From Caulobacteraceae bacterium (GTDB lineage Bacteria; Pseudomonadota; Alphaproteobacteria; Caulobacterales; Caulobacteraceae), in the NCBI GenBank assembly GCA_947479185.1, contig CANJYY010000044.1, positions 1 to 12,233 of the forward strand: DNA of 12,233 nucleotides, written 5' to 3'. Made by a program: the position numbers and the translations under genes. Under the pieces are notes generated by a model, which was given only the letters and a program-made list of their open reading frames with translations, searched no databases and was not told the DNA's origin. This document shows positions 1 to 6,457 of the stretch, piece by piece (positions within the stretch are counted from its first letter, which is position 1; each line of letters starts with the position of its first letter).

Positions 1-123
1 GAGCTCGAGGACGAGCATGGCGTGCTGGCCTACGACCTGGAGATCGTGACCGTCCGCGGGCGGCTGATCGAGCTGCGGATAGACGCCCGCACCGGCGCGG
101 TTCTCAGGCGGGAGGCCGAGTGA
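1..123 (+). CDS. PepSY-domain protein, C-terminal end (partial at left edge)
   Basis: Only the last 40 codons lie in the window, read from base 1 to a TGA. The residues YDLEIVTVRGRLIELRID followed by TGAVL fit the end of a PepSY domain, a small alpha/beta fold in which the chain runs through a hydrophobic strand and ends in a D-x-x-TG turn. PepSY proteins are usually periplasmic or membrane-tethered and are thought to inhibit or modulate partner proteins. The stop codon shares one base with the start of the next gene (TGATG), so this is the first visible gene of an operon with a response regulator and a sensor kinase. PepSY genes are often found directly before such pairs, and a role in modulating the sensor is a reasonable inference only. 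The N-terminus, and with it any signal peptide, is outside the window. Confidence 0.72.
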   Translation, partial: ELEDEHGVLAYDLEIVTVRGRLIELRIDARTGAVLRREAE

Positions 124-785
124 TGCGGGCGCTGGTGGTCGAGGACGATCGCGCCATCGCCGCCGGCGTCGCCGCGTCCCTGCGGGCGGCAGGCTTCCTC
201 GTCGAGGTGGTCGGCGACGGCGAGACCGCCTGGCGACAGGGAGGCGATGAGGATTTCGACGTGGTCGTGCTCGACCTCGGCCTGCCGAGGCTGGACGGCC
301 TGAGCGTCCTGAAGCGCTGGCGCGCGGAGGGGCGCCGGTTTCCGGTCATCGTCCTGTCGGCGCGCGGCAGCTGGACCGAGAAGGTCGAGGGCATCGAGGC
401 CGGGGCCGACGACTACATGGCCAAGCCCTTTGAGCCGGGCGAGCTGGTGGCGCGCGTGCGCGGCCTGATCCGCCGGGTCGCCGGCCATGCCGGCGCGACG
501 CTGCGGTTCGGCCGGCTGAGCCTCGATACCCATCGCCAGACGGTCAGCCTCGACGGCCTGCTGCTGCGCCTGTCACCGCTGGAGTACCGCCTGCTCGACA
601 TCCTGGCGCACCAGCCGGGCCGGCCCGTGCCGACCGGCGAGATCGCCGAACGGCTGCACGGCGCCGACCTGGCCGACGACAACGCCATCGAGGCCCTGGT
701 CGCCCGTCTGCGGCGCAAGGTCGGGGCCGGGGTGATCGAGACGCGGCGCGGGTTCGGCTATCTGCTGTGCGGCGGCGAAGCCTGA
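123..785 (+). CDS. OmpR/PhoP-family DNA-binding response regulator
   Basis: A 220-residue two-domain response regulator. The receiver domain (about residues 1-117) has the acidic pocket E7-D8-D9, the phospho-accepting D51 in VVVLDLGLP, S79 in the position normally T or S, and K101 in AKPF. The C-terminal half (about 125-218) is a winged-helix Trans_reg_C domain with LSPLEYRLLDIL and the closing wing RRGFGYLL. I chose the ATG that overlaps the previous TGA. The GTG one codon upstream would only add one residue. It ends in a TGATG overlap with the kinase gene, so the two are translationally coupled and almost certainly cognate. It is expected to be phosphorylated by that kinase and to bind promoter DNA as a dimer. 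Its target genes cannot be read from the window. The subfamily resembles PhoP/QseB, but I do not assign a symbol. Confidence 0.93.
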   Translation: MRALVVEDDRAIAAGVAASLRAAGFLVEVVGDGETAWRQGGDEDFDVVVLDLGLPRLDGLSVLKRWRAEGRRFPVIVLSARGSWTEKVEGIEAGADDYMAKPFEPGELVARVRGLIRRVAGHAGATLRFGRLSLDTHRQTVSLDGLLLRLSPLEYRLLDILAHQPGRPVPTGEIAERLHGADLADDNAIEALVARLRRKVGAGVIETRRGFGYLLCGGEA

Positions 786-2122
786 TGAGCCTGCGGCGGT
801 CCCTGTCCCTGCGCCTGATGACCTACGCGGCCGGGGCCATCGGCCTGGCGCTGGTCATCGCCTGGCTGGCGCTGGGGCTGCTGTTCGAACGGCATGTCGA
901 GCGCCAGCTTGAGGCAGAGCTGCGGCGGCACGGAACGGCCCTGATCGCCGGCCTGACCCTCGATCAGGGGGGGCGCCCGCTGCTGGCGACGCCGCCGCTG
1001 GATCCGCGGTTCGACCGTCCGGCCAGCGGACTCTACTGGCGACTGACCGGCCCGGGCGGCGCCCTGCGATCTCGCTCCCTGTGGGACGGCGCCCTGGCCG
1101 CCCCCGTCACCCCGGCCGGGGACTGGGCGGCCCTGACCGTCCCGGGACCGTTCGAGGCGCGGGTGGTGCGGATCGCCCGCGCCGTGCGGCCCGACGCCGG
1201 CGGCCCGGCGGTCATCGTCGAGGTGGCGGCCGATCATGCCGCCGTGACCGCCGCGCGAACGGCCTTCGCCGGGGACCTGGCCATCTTCCTCGCCGTGCTC
1301 TGGGCGGCCCTGACCCTGGCGGCCTGGCTGCAGGTGCGCCTGGGCCTGCGGCCGCTCGCCGAGGTCAGCGACCGCCTGGCCGCCCTGCGGGTCGATCCCG
1401 ACGCCCGCTTCGACGCCGGACGTCATCCCGCGGAGATCGCGCCGCTCGTCGAGGCGATCAACGGCCTGGCCGACGCCCGGGCCGGGGACATGATCCGCGC
1501 CCGCCAGCGCGCCCGCGACCTGGCCCATGCGCTGAAGACCCCCCTGACCGCCCTGCGGGCCCAGGCCGGCGGGGTGACCGGCCCGGCCGGCCGCGACCTC
1601 GCCGCCAGCCTGTCGTTGCTGGCGACGGCCATCGACAGCGAACTGGCCCGGTCGCAGGTCACCGCCAGCCTCGGCGCGCGGCGGTCCGTCGCGGCCCGCC
1701 GGGTGATCGAGCGCCTGATTGCGGTGCTGGCGCGCACGGAACGCGGCGCGGACCTGGCGTTCGAGGTGTCGCTGGCGGACAACCTGACCATCCCGATGGC
1801 CGAGGACGCGGCGCTCGAGGCCTTCGGCGCCCTGCTGGACAATGCCGTGCGCTACGCGCGGACGACCATCCGGGTGGCGGGCGAGGCCGGACCGGCCGGG
1901 GTGACGATCACGATCGCCGACGACGGGCCCGGCATTCCCGTGGTCTGGCGCGACCAGGCCCTGCGCCGCGGCGCGCGGCTGGACGAGTCCTCGCCGACCC
2001 ATGGCCTTGGCCTGGCCATCGCCCGTGACTTCATCGAGGCCAGCGGCGGCCATCTCGCCCTCGGCGGGGCGGAGAGCGCCGGGCTGGAGGTCGTCGCGGG
2101 CTGGCCCCCGGAGACGCGGTGA
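785..2122 (+). CDS. PhoQ-like membrane sensor histidine kinase
   Basis: A 445-residue inner-membrane sensor kinase. Transmembrane segment 1 is at about residues 12-34 and segment 2 at about 165-186. Between them is a periplasmic sensor domain of roughly 130 residues with no motif I recognise. A short HAMP-like linker follows. The H-box RDLAHALKTPLTAL carries the phospho-accepting H248 and has the H-x-LKTPL form of PhoQ-type kinases, not the common HELRTPL form. The ATP-binding domain has the N-box LLDNAVRYA (N353), the G1 box DDGPG (379-383) and the G2 box GLGLAIA. The ATG that overlaps the regulator's TGA is preferred over an in-frame GTG 18 bases upstream, because a membrane anchor follows it directly. 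The acidic Mg-binding patch known from enterobacterial PhoQ is not evident, so the ligand should not be assumed to be Mg2+ or antimicrobial peptides. Confidence 0.92.
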   Translation: MSLRRSLSLRLMTYAAGAIGLALVIAWLALGLLFERHVERQLEAELRRHGTALIAGLTLDQGGRPLLATPPLDPRFDRPASGLYWRLTGPGGALRSRSLWDGALAAPVTPAGDWAALTVPGPFEARVVRIARAVRPDAGGPAVIVEVAADHAAVTAARTAFAGDLAIFLAVLWAALTLAAWLQVRLGLRPLAEVSDRLAALRVDPDARFDAGRHPAEIAPLVEAINGLADARAGDMIRARQRARDLAHALKTPLTALRAQAGGVTGPAGRDLAASLSLLATAIDSELARSQVTASLGARRSVAARRVIERLIAVLARTERGADLAFEVSLADNLTIPMAEDAALEAFGALLDNAVRYARTTIRVAGEAGPAGVTITIADDGPGIPVVWRDQALRRGARLDESSPTHGLGLAIARDFIEASGGHLALGGAESAGLEVVAGWPPETR

Positions 2123-2161
2123 GGCAGGGCCGCCCGATCGCCATGTCCCCGACGGGGGGAT

Positions 2162-2176
2162 TAACGGCTCCCGTTA
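2162..2176. repeat. Short inverted repeat after the kinase gene
   Basis: TAACGG and CCGTTA are separated by CTC, giving a perfect 6-bp stem about 40 bases after the kinase stop. A smaller CCCC-GAC-GGGG hairpin lies just upstream. Together they could weakly terminate the two-component operon. There is no following T-run, so a terminator call is not secure, and an operator is an equally possible reading. Confidence 0.3.
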
Positions 2177-2401
2177 GGACCTTCGTCGCCCGCCTGATCA
2201 AGGACCGGTCTCATTCGGGCGCGGCGGTTTGACTCACGGCGTGATTTTCTCACCGGAAATGGGCAAGCGCCGACGCCGGCGCGGAGACCGTTCCCCCACT
2301 GTGGCAAGGGCTGGCGGAATCCCACGGGATTCACTGGGGATTCACCGATCACGAAAGAGTCATCTCAACCGTGAGGCCGACCGGCGCGATGGCCGCTTGC
2401 C

Positions 2402-2419
2402 GCCGATTCGCAAATCGGC
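2402..2419. repeat. Hairpin-forming inverted repeat in the ctrA promoter region
   Basis: GCCGATT and AATCGGC flank the spacer CGCA, a perfect 7-bp stem. The left arm contains the first four bases of a GANTC site, and a TTAA half-site starts at the base after the right arm. The placement between candidate methylation and CtrA-binding sites suggests either a protein-binding palindrome or an RNA hairpin in the ctrA leader. It has no T-run, so it is unlikely to be a terminator. Confidence 0.5.
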
Positions 2420-2474
2420 TTAACGATTCTTTCCAACGGGCGGTTCACCATTAACCAGTCTTAAAGCAGCTTAA
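2420..2474 (+). promoter_or_regulatory. Candidate CtrA autoregulatory boxes (TTAA ladder)
   Basis: TTAA occurs at 2420, 2451, 2461 and 2471. The last three are exactly 10 bp apart, and the first is 31 bp (about three helical turns) upstream of the second, so all face the same side of the helix. The 2451 copy reads TTAACCA, a close match to the TTAACCAT form of CtrA half-sites. The usual CtrA full site is TTAA-N7-TTAA; here the spacing is N6, so these are either overlapping half-sites or a variant box. CtrA controlling its own promoters is well established in Caulobacter. No transcription start can be fixed from sequence alone. Confidence 0.55.
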
Positions 2475-2554
2475 TTCCAATGTCGGATTTGAGCTTCGGG
2501 AGCGGATTCCGCTCCGCCTGAATTGTTGCCGCGGCCGCCGCGTGGAGGGGATCG

Positions 2555-3250
2555 ATGCGCGTTCTTTTGATTGAGGATGACAGCGCCACGGCGCAGACCA
2601 TCGAGCTGATGCTGAAGTCCGAGGGCTTCAACGTCTACACGACGGACCTGGGCGAGGAAGGCGTCGATCTGGGCAAGATCTACGACTACGACCTGATCCT
2701 GCTCGACCTCAACCTGCCGGACATGAGCGGCATGGACGTGCTGCGCACCCTGCGCAATCACAAGATCAACACCCCGATCATGATCCTGTCGGGCTCGGCC
2801 GAGATCGACACCAAGGTCAAGACCCTGGGCGGCGGCGCCGACGACTACATGACCAAGCCGTTCCACAAGGACGAGATGGTCGCCCGCATCCACGCCGTGG
2901 TGCGCCGCTCCAAGGGCCACGCCCAGGCGGTCATCCAGACCGGCGAGATCGCCGTGAACCTGGACGCCAAGACGGTCGAAGTGAACGGCATGCGCGTCCA
3001 CCTGACGGGCAAGGAATACCAGATGCTGGAGCTTCTCTCGCTTCGGAAGGGCACGACCCTGACCAAGGAGATGTTCCTCAATCACCTCTACGGCGGCATG
3101 GACGAGCCCGAGCTGAAGATCATCGACGTCTTCATCTGCAAGCTGCGCAAGAAGCTCGCCACGGCCTCCGGCGGCCAGCACCACATCGAAACGGTCTGGG
3201 GCCGCGGCTACGTGCTGCGCGACCCGCAGGAAGGCGTCGTCGCCGCCTGA
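2555..3250 (+). CDS. ctrA: Cell-cycle master response regulator CtrA
   Basis: A 231-residue OmpR-family regulator that matches Caulobacter CtrA in length and almost residue for residue. CtrA is essential. It activates or represses dozens of cell-cycle, flagellar and division promoters and silences the replication origin. It is phosphorylated through the CckA-ChpT relay. Visible features are the receiver with E7-D8-D9, phospho-accepting D51 in [10 protein letters not shown] and K101 in TKPF, and the winged helix with [19 protein letters not shown] and the wing [10 protein letters not shown]. The chain ends in Ala-Ala, the C-terminal degron needed for ClpXP proteolysis at the G1-S transition. 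The start is fixed by a GGAGG sequence six bases upstream. It stands alone, with a 432-bp regulatory gap before it and a strong terminator after it. Sequence differences from the Caulobacter protein are concentrated around residues 68-71, 91-93 and the last 30 residues. Confidence 0.98.
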   Translation: MRVLLIEDDSATAQTIELMLKSEGFNVYTTDLGEEGVDLGKIYDYDLILLDLNLPDMSGMDVLRTLRNHKINTPIMILSGSAEIDTKVKTLGGGADDYMTKPFHKDEMVARIHAVVRRSKGHAQAVIQTGEIAVNLDAKTVEVNGMRVHLTGKEYQMLELLSLRKGTTLTKEMFLNHLYGGMDEPELKIIDVFICKLRKKLATASGGQHHIETVWGRGYVLRDPQEGVVAA

Positions 3251-3280
3251 TCGACCCGCTTCAGTCGCGTAAAGCCTACC

Positions 3281-3309
3281 AACGCCCGCCGGCCCCTCCG
3301 GCGGGCGTT
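3281..3309 (+). terminator. Rho-independent terminator after ctrA
   Basis: A perfect 12-bp GC-rich stem, AACGCCCGCCGG pairing with CCGGCGGGCGTT around a CCCCT loop, begins 30 bases after the ctrA stop. Outer bases AAAGC and GCTTT can extend it. The T tract is short, but the stem is by far the most stable simple hairpin in the area. It separates ctrA from the peptidase gene. Confidence 0.85.
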
Positions 3310-3365
3310 GTGCTTTGCGTCCGGGCGTGGCTCCCTGCCCGTGCAACAGGTTCGGGGAGGACCGC

Positions 3366-5789
3366 ATGGGACGGATGATCGCGCTGACGGCGGCGCTGGC
3401 GGGCGCCCTGTTGCTGGCCTGGACCGGCACACGGACGCCGCCGCAGGCGCATCGCCCCGTCGCCCTGTCGACCGGCGGGTTCAACGTTCCGACAGCCCTG
3501 GACGACATCGGCCGGATCGCCGCGAAGCCGCACCCCGTCGGATCGGCGCAGAACGCGGTGGTGCGCGACTATCTGGTCGGCCGGATGACCACGCTGGGCC
3601 TGACGCCGTCGATCCAGTCCGGCCTGGCGATCAACAACAGCACGCGCAGCGGCGGGATTCTCGCCGGGCAGATGCAGAACATCATCGGCGTCCTGCCCGG
3701 CAAGGACCGGTCGACCCCGGCCCTGGCGATCATGGCCCACTATGACAGCGTCCCGGCTTCCCCCGGCGCGGCCGACGACGCCACCGGAACGGCCGTGGCG
3801 CTGGAGGCCCTGCGGGCCCTGGCCGCGCGCGGCAAGCCCGAGCGGGACGTGATCCTGATCCTGACCGACGGCGAGGAGGCCGGGCTGCTCGGGGCTCACC
3901 TGTTCTTCGCCGAGCATCCGCTGCGGGACCGCATCGGCATGCTGATCAACCTCGAGAGCCGCGGCGGCGGCGGCCGGGCCAACATGTTCCAGACGGGCCC
4001 CGGCAACGGCGCGCTGATCCCGCTGTTCGCCAGAACCGCCTACCAGCCGATCAGCAATTCGCTGGCCGTGTTCCTCTACAGCCGCATGCCCAACGACACC
4101 GACTTCACCGTGTCCAAGGACGCCGGCATCCGCGGGCTGAACTTCGCCTTCATCGGCCGGCAGTTCGACTACCATTCGCCGACCTCGACGCCGGCCAACC
4201 TTGATGTCGGTTCGGTCGCCAGCATGGGCGTGCAGACGCTCAACGCCGCTTCGGCCCTGGCCTTCGCCGACGCCCTGCCGGGCAAGGCCCCCGACCTCGT
4301 CTACAGCCAGACCTTCGGCGACCACCTGCTGGCCTACCCGGCCTGGGGCGGCTGGATCGTGCTGCTGATCGCGGCCGGACTGATCGGGCTGGCGGCCGCG
4401 CGCGGCCGGCGCGACGACGCCTTGCGGCTCACGGACGCGGCGCGCGGCGCCGGCGCGGCGCTGTTCCTGCTGCTGGCGGGCGCGCTGCTGCTGCATCTGG
4501 CGCGACGCGCGACGGGGGTCGAGTTCGGCTTCATGGGCCAGCGGCCGCTGCTGGCGCAATGGGCGCTGTGGGAGACCACGCTGGCAGTGCTGGGCGTCGG
4601 CGTGCTGCTGCTGATTCCGACCCTTCAGGCGCTGGGTCGGGCGCGGCTGTGGCTGGCCGGCGCGGGCCTGGCCGGCGGCCTGCTGTGCCTGGCCTTCGCG
4701 GGCTGGGATCCGGTCGGGGTCGGCCTGGGCGTGGCCACGGCGCTGGTCGGCTACGCCGCCTTCGGCAGGCCGGCCGCCCTGCCCGGCACCTGGCTGGGCC
4801 TGCTGCTGACCGGACTCCTCGTCGGCGTGGTCCTGCAGATCACCCTGCCCGCCGTGGCCTTCCTGGTCAGCTGGCCGCTGGTGCTGGCCGGCCTCGGCGC
4901 GGCGGCCAGCCAGATGGGCGCCCGAATGGACCGATCGCGGACCACGGGCCTGGTCCTGCTGGCCGCCCTCGGCGGCGGCTGGCTGGCCGTGATGTTCCAT
5001 GTGGTGTCGCAGGGGCTCGACCTGCCCGAGCTGCTGGCGCTGTTCCTCTGGCTCGGCGCCTTCGTCGTCTGGCCGCTGGCCTGGCCGGGGGCGCCGTCCA
5101 GCCGCATGGCGGCCGCGCCCGCCGCGAGCCTGCTGCTGCTCGGCGTGATCCTGCTGGCGGTGGTGCGGTTCGGCGACCCCTGGAGCGAGCGACACCCCCG
5201 GGCGACCTCCGTGCTGCACGTGCAGGACGCCGTCACCGGCAAGGCCTGGCGCGTCGCCCCGACGCCCGACCTGTCGCCCTGGGCCCGGCTGGTCCTCACG
5301 GCGGACGGCGGCGCGGTGACCAGGGCGCCCCTGCCCCCGCTGACCCGCGCGAAGGTCTGGACGGCGCCGGCCCGCGCCCTGCCGCCGGGATCAGCGCCGG
5401 TCAAGGCCACGCGGCTCGCCGACGGCAGGATCGAGATCGTCCTGCCGCCGTCGCGCGTCAGCGTGCTGGCCCTCGACCTGCCCTGGGACCTTCGCGACCT
5501 GACGATCGACGGCAAGGCCGTCCGCCTGGCCGCGGCCTCGGCCGACACAGTGAGTCCGGTTACCCCGGCCGCGTCCCGAAACCTGACCCTGCGGTTCGCC
5601 GGCCAGCCGGTAGCGCACAGGCTTGTGCTGACGCCGGCCGGTCACGGAAAGCTCGACGGCCGCTACGCCGTGTTCGACGAGCGCTGGCCGGCGACGGCCA
5701 GGCCGCTGCCGCCGCGGCCGTCGACGCTGATGCCGTTCGACCTGTCGGACTCGGCGGTGACCACCGGAGCCTTCTCGATCACCGACTGA
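3366..5789 (+). CDS. Polytopic membrane M28-family zinc metallopeptidase
   Basis: An 807-residue membrane protein with a hydrophobic N-terminal signal or anchor (about residues 4-20) followed by an extracytoplasmic M28 peptidase domain (about 35-305). Expected co-catalytic zinc ligands are visible in order: H125 in AHYDSVP, D137/D138 in GAADDATG, the E170-E171 pair in DGEEAG, E198 in NLESRG and H270 in DYHSPTSTPANLD, so the enzyme should be active, most likely as an aminopeptidase. Residues about 325-600 hold roughly eight or nine membrane helices, and a soluble tail of about 200 residues follows. This order resembles the ER metallopeptidase ERMP1/FXNA family. The ATG at 3366 is preceded by GGGGAGG at good spacing; an in-frame ATG 17 codons earlier lies only a few bases from the ctrA terminator and is less likely. 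The physiological substrate is unknown. It looks monocistronic. Confidence 0.88.
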   Translation: MGRMIALTAALAGALLLAWTGTRTPPQAHRPVALSTGGFNVPTALDDIGRIAAKPHPVGSAQNAVVRDYLVGRMTTLGLTPSIQSGLAINNSTRSGGILAGQMQNIIGVLPGKDRSTPALAIMAHYDSVPASPGAADDATGTAVALEALRALAARGKPERDVILILTDGEEAGLLGAHLFFAEHPLRDRIGMLINLESRGGGGRANMFQTGPGNGALIPLFARTAYQPISNSLAVFLYSRMPNDTDFTVSKDAGIRGLNFAFIGRQFDYHSPTSTPANLDVGSVASMGVQTLNAASALAFADALPGKAPDLVYSQTFGDHLLAYPAWGGWIVLLIAAGLIGLAAARGRRDDALRLTDAARGAGAALFLLLAGALLLHLARRATGVEFGFMGQRPLLAQWALWETTLAVLGVGVLLLIPTLQALGRARLWLAGAGLAGGLLCLAFAGWDPVGVGLGVATALVGYAAFGRPAALPGTWLGLLLTGLLVGVVLQITLPAVAFLVSWPLVLAGLGAAASQMGARMDRSRTTGLVLLAALGGGWLAVMFHVVSQGLDLPELLALFLWLGAFVVWPLAWPGAPSSRMAAAPAASLLLLGVILLAVVRFGDPWSERHPRATSVLHVQDAVTGKAWRVAPTPDLSPWARLVLTADGGAVTRAPLPPLTRAKVWTAPARALPPGSAPVKATRLADGRIEIVLPPSRVSVLALDLPWDLRDLTIDGKAVRLAAASADTVSPVTPAASRNLTLRFAGQPVAHRLVLTPAGHGKLDGRYAVFDERWPATARPLPPRPSTLMPFDLSDSAVTTGAFSITD

Positions 5790-5816
5790 CCGCGCGGCTC
5801 CATTTCGCACGCCCCC

Positions 5817-5842
5817 TTGACCTTGGCTTATCTTTCTATATT
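5817..5842 (+). promoter_or_regulatory. Candidate housekeeping promoter of the arsI-like gene
   Basis: TTGACCT, an 11-base spacer and TCTATATT resemble the Caulobacter housekeeping consensus (TTGACGS, 10-14 bases, GCTANAWC). The segment is strikingly AT-rich between GC-rich genes. It lies 30-55 bases before the start codon, which has its own AGGAG at 5862-5866. No start-site data are available. Confidence 0.5.
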
Positions 5843-5856
5843 TCTCGAATTATCGA
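5842..5856. promoter_or_regulatory. Candidate ArsR operator in front of arsI-like gene
   Basis: TTCTCGAATTATCGA sits just downstream of the proposed -10 element, where a bound repressor would block initiation. It includes the symmetric core TCGA-N4-TCGA. A 15-bp sequence with only two differences lies over the start codon of arsR. Two matching copies at two arsenic-gene starts suggest an ArsR binding site; this is inference from position and similarity. Confidence 0.5.
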
Positions 5857-5872
5857 TTTATAGGAGACCGCC

Positions 5873-6313
5873 ATGAAGCGCCTGCACCTGCACATCGCCG
5901 TCGAGGACCTGAACCGTTCGATCGGCTTCTATTCCACCCTGTTCGGCGCCCAGCCCACCGTGGTGAAGGACGACTACGCCAAGTGGATGCTCGAGGATCC
6001 GCGCGTGAACCTGGCCATCTCGCAGCGCGACCGCGTCGCCCCCGGCGTCGACCATGTCGGCATCCAGGCCGAGACCGCCGCCGAACTGGCCGGGATGGCC
6101 ACCCGCCTGAAGGCCGCCGGCGAGACGACCTTTGATCAGGAGGCCGCCACCTGCTGCTACGCGAAGTCCGACAAGAGCTGGGTCACCGACCCCTCCGGCG
6201 TGCGCTGGGAGACGTTCCATACGCTGGGCGAGGCGACGACCTACGGCGAGGATGAGGTGATGCCGGCCGTGGTTACCGCGGCGGACGTGGCGAAGGCGAG
6301 TTGCTGCGGCTGA
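5873..6313 (+). CDS. arsI: ArsI/CadI-family metalloenzyme, likely C-As lyase (VOC fold)
   Basis: A 146-residue vicinal-oxygen-chelate (glyoxalase/dioxygenase) protein. ArsI is an Fe(II)-dependent dioxygenase that splits the carbon-arsenic bond of trivalent organoarsenicals such as methylarsonite, releasing As(III). Key residues fit: H5 or H7 in the first strand, H61 in VDHVGIQ and E113 in RWETFH as the metal triad, and the adjacent C94-C95 in ATCCYAKSDKSWVTDP that bind trivalent arsenic in this family. A second Cys pair, C144-C145, sits at the very C-terminus (ASCCG) and may also bind arsenic. The start follows AGGAG with good spacing. The related CadI proteins respond to cadmium, so the substrate is inferred mainly from the neighbouring arsenic genes. 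It is separated from arsR by a palindromic repeat and appears to have its own promoter. No arsM methyltransferase is nearby. Confidence 0.87.
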   Translation: MKRLHLHIAVEDLNRSIGFYSTLFGAQPTVVKDDYAKWMLEDPRVNLAISQRDRVAPGVDHVGIQAETAAELAGMATRLKAAGETTFDQEAATCCYAKSDKSWVTDPSGVRWETFHTLGEATTYGEDEVMPAVVTAADVAKASCCG

Positions 6314-6421
6314 GTGCGTGGTTCGAGACGCTCGGCTGGGGCCTCGCTCCTCACCATGACGGGCAAAGGTGGTCGTCATCCTGAGGAGCGATCCCTCAGG
6401 ATCGCGTCTCGAAGGACGCAC
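6314..6421. repeat. 108-bp palindromic intergenic repeat (two 48-bp inverted arms)
   Basis: The segment from the base after the arsI stop to 6421 folds on itself. The left arm (6314-6361) matches the reverse complement of the right arm (6374-6421) in blocks of 6, 10, 10 and 6 bp (GTGCGT, TTCGAGACGC, TCGCTCCTCA, ATGACG). They are interrupted by two symmetric 2-base mismatches and a 12-base divergent middle. The right arm also contains its own 7-bp hairpin GCGATCC-CTCA-GGATCGC (6388-6405). The CATCCTGAGGAG and TCTCGAAGGACG blocks are typical of dispersed intergenic repeats I recall in Caulobacterales genomes. In RNA it would form a long hairpin that could limit read-through from arsI into arsR. 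There is no coding capacity. Confidence 0.8.
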
Positions 6422-6433
6422 GCCTGTCACAAA

Positions 6434-6457
6434 ATTCGGCTATTCTCGAATCATGGA
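6434..6457 (+). promoter_or_regulatory. arsR promoter/operator overlapping the start codon
   Basis: TATTCT at 6441-6446 is a plausible -10 element. Seven bases further on is the A of the arsR ATG, and no ribosome-binding sequence precedes that ATG, so a leaderless mRNA is possible. ATTCG and CGAAT flank an 8-base spacer (6434-6451), and TTCTCGAATCATGGA (6443-6457) nearly repeats the motif upstream of the arsI-like gene. Both fit an ArsR operator that covers the promoter and start. Confidence 0.5.

Larger units (their letters stand above)
2231..2509. promoter_or_regulatory. Cluster of eight GANTC (CcrM) sites upstream of ctrA
   Basis: The 432-bp gene-free gap between the kinase and ctrA holds eight GANTC sites, starting at 2231, 2317, 2328, 2339, 2357, 2405, 2425 and 2505. 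Random expectation in such GC-rich DNA is about one in this length. GANTC is the target of the cell-cycle methyltransferase CcrM in Caulobacterales, and the GcrA protein uses methylated sites to activate promoters, including ctrA P1. The sites at 2317, 2328 and 2339 are exactly 11 bp apart and embedded in repeats: GAATCCC-AC-GGGATTC is a perfect 7-bp inverted repeat, and GGGATTCAC is repeated at 2326 and 2337. What is seen is the sites and spacing; control of ctrA by methylation state is inferred from the family. Confidence 0.75.

Noticed and set aside
2146..2160. CCCC-GAC-GGGG hairpin after the kinase gene as a terminator
   Set aside because: A short stem without a T-run; mentioned only as a possible weak contributor.
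2229..2423. 64-codon + strand open frame in the ctrA promoter region
   Set aside because: It runs through the GANTC array and hairpin arm, shows no known domain or credible ribosome-binding site, and is Arg-rich in the manner of random GC-rich frames.
3276..5219. 647-codon open frame on the minus strand opposite the M28 peptidase
   Set aside because: Its product is a low-complexity Gly/Gln/Arg/Ala-rich chain with no recognisable domain, and it lies antisense to a gene with clear catalytic motifs. High GC at third codon positions creates such shadows.
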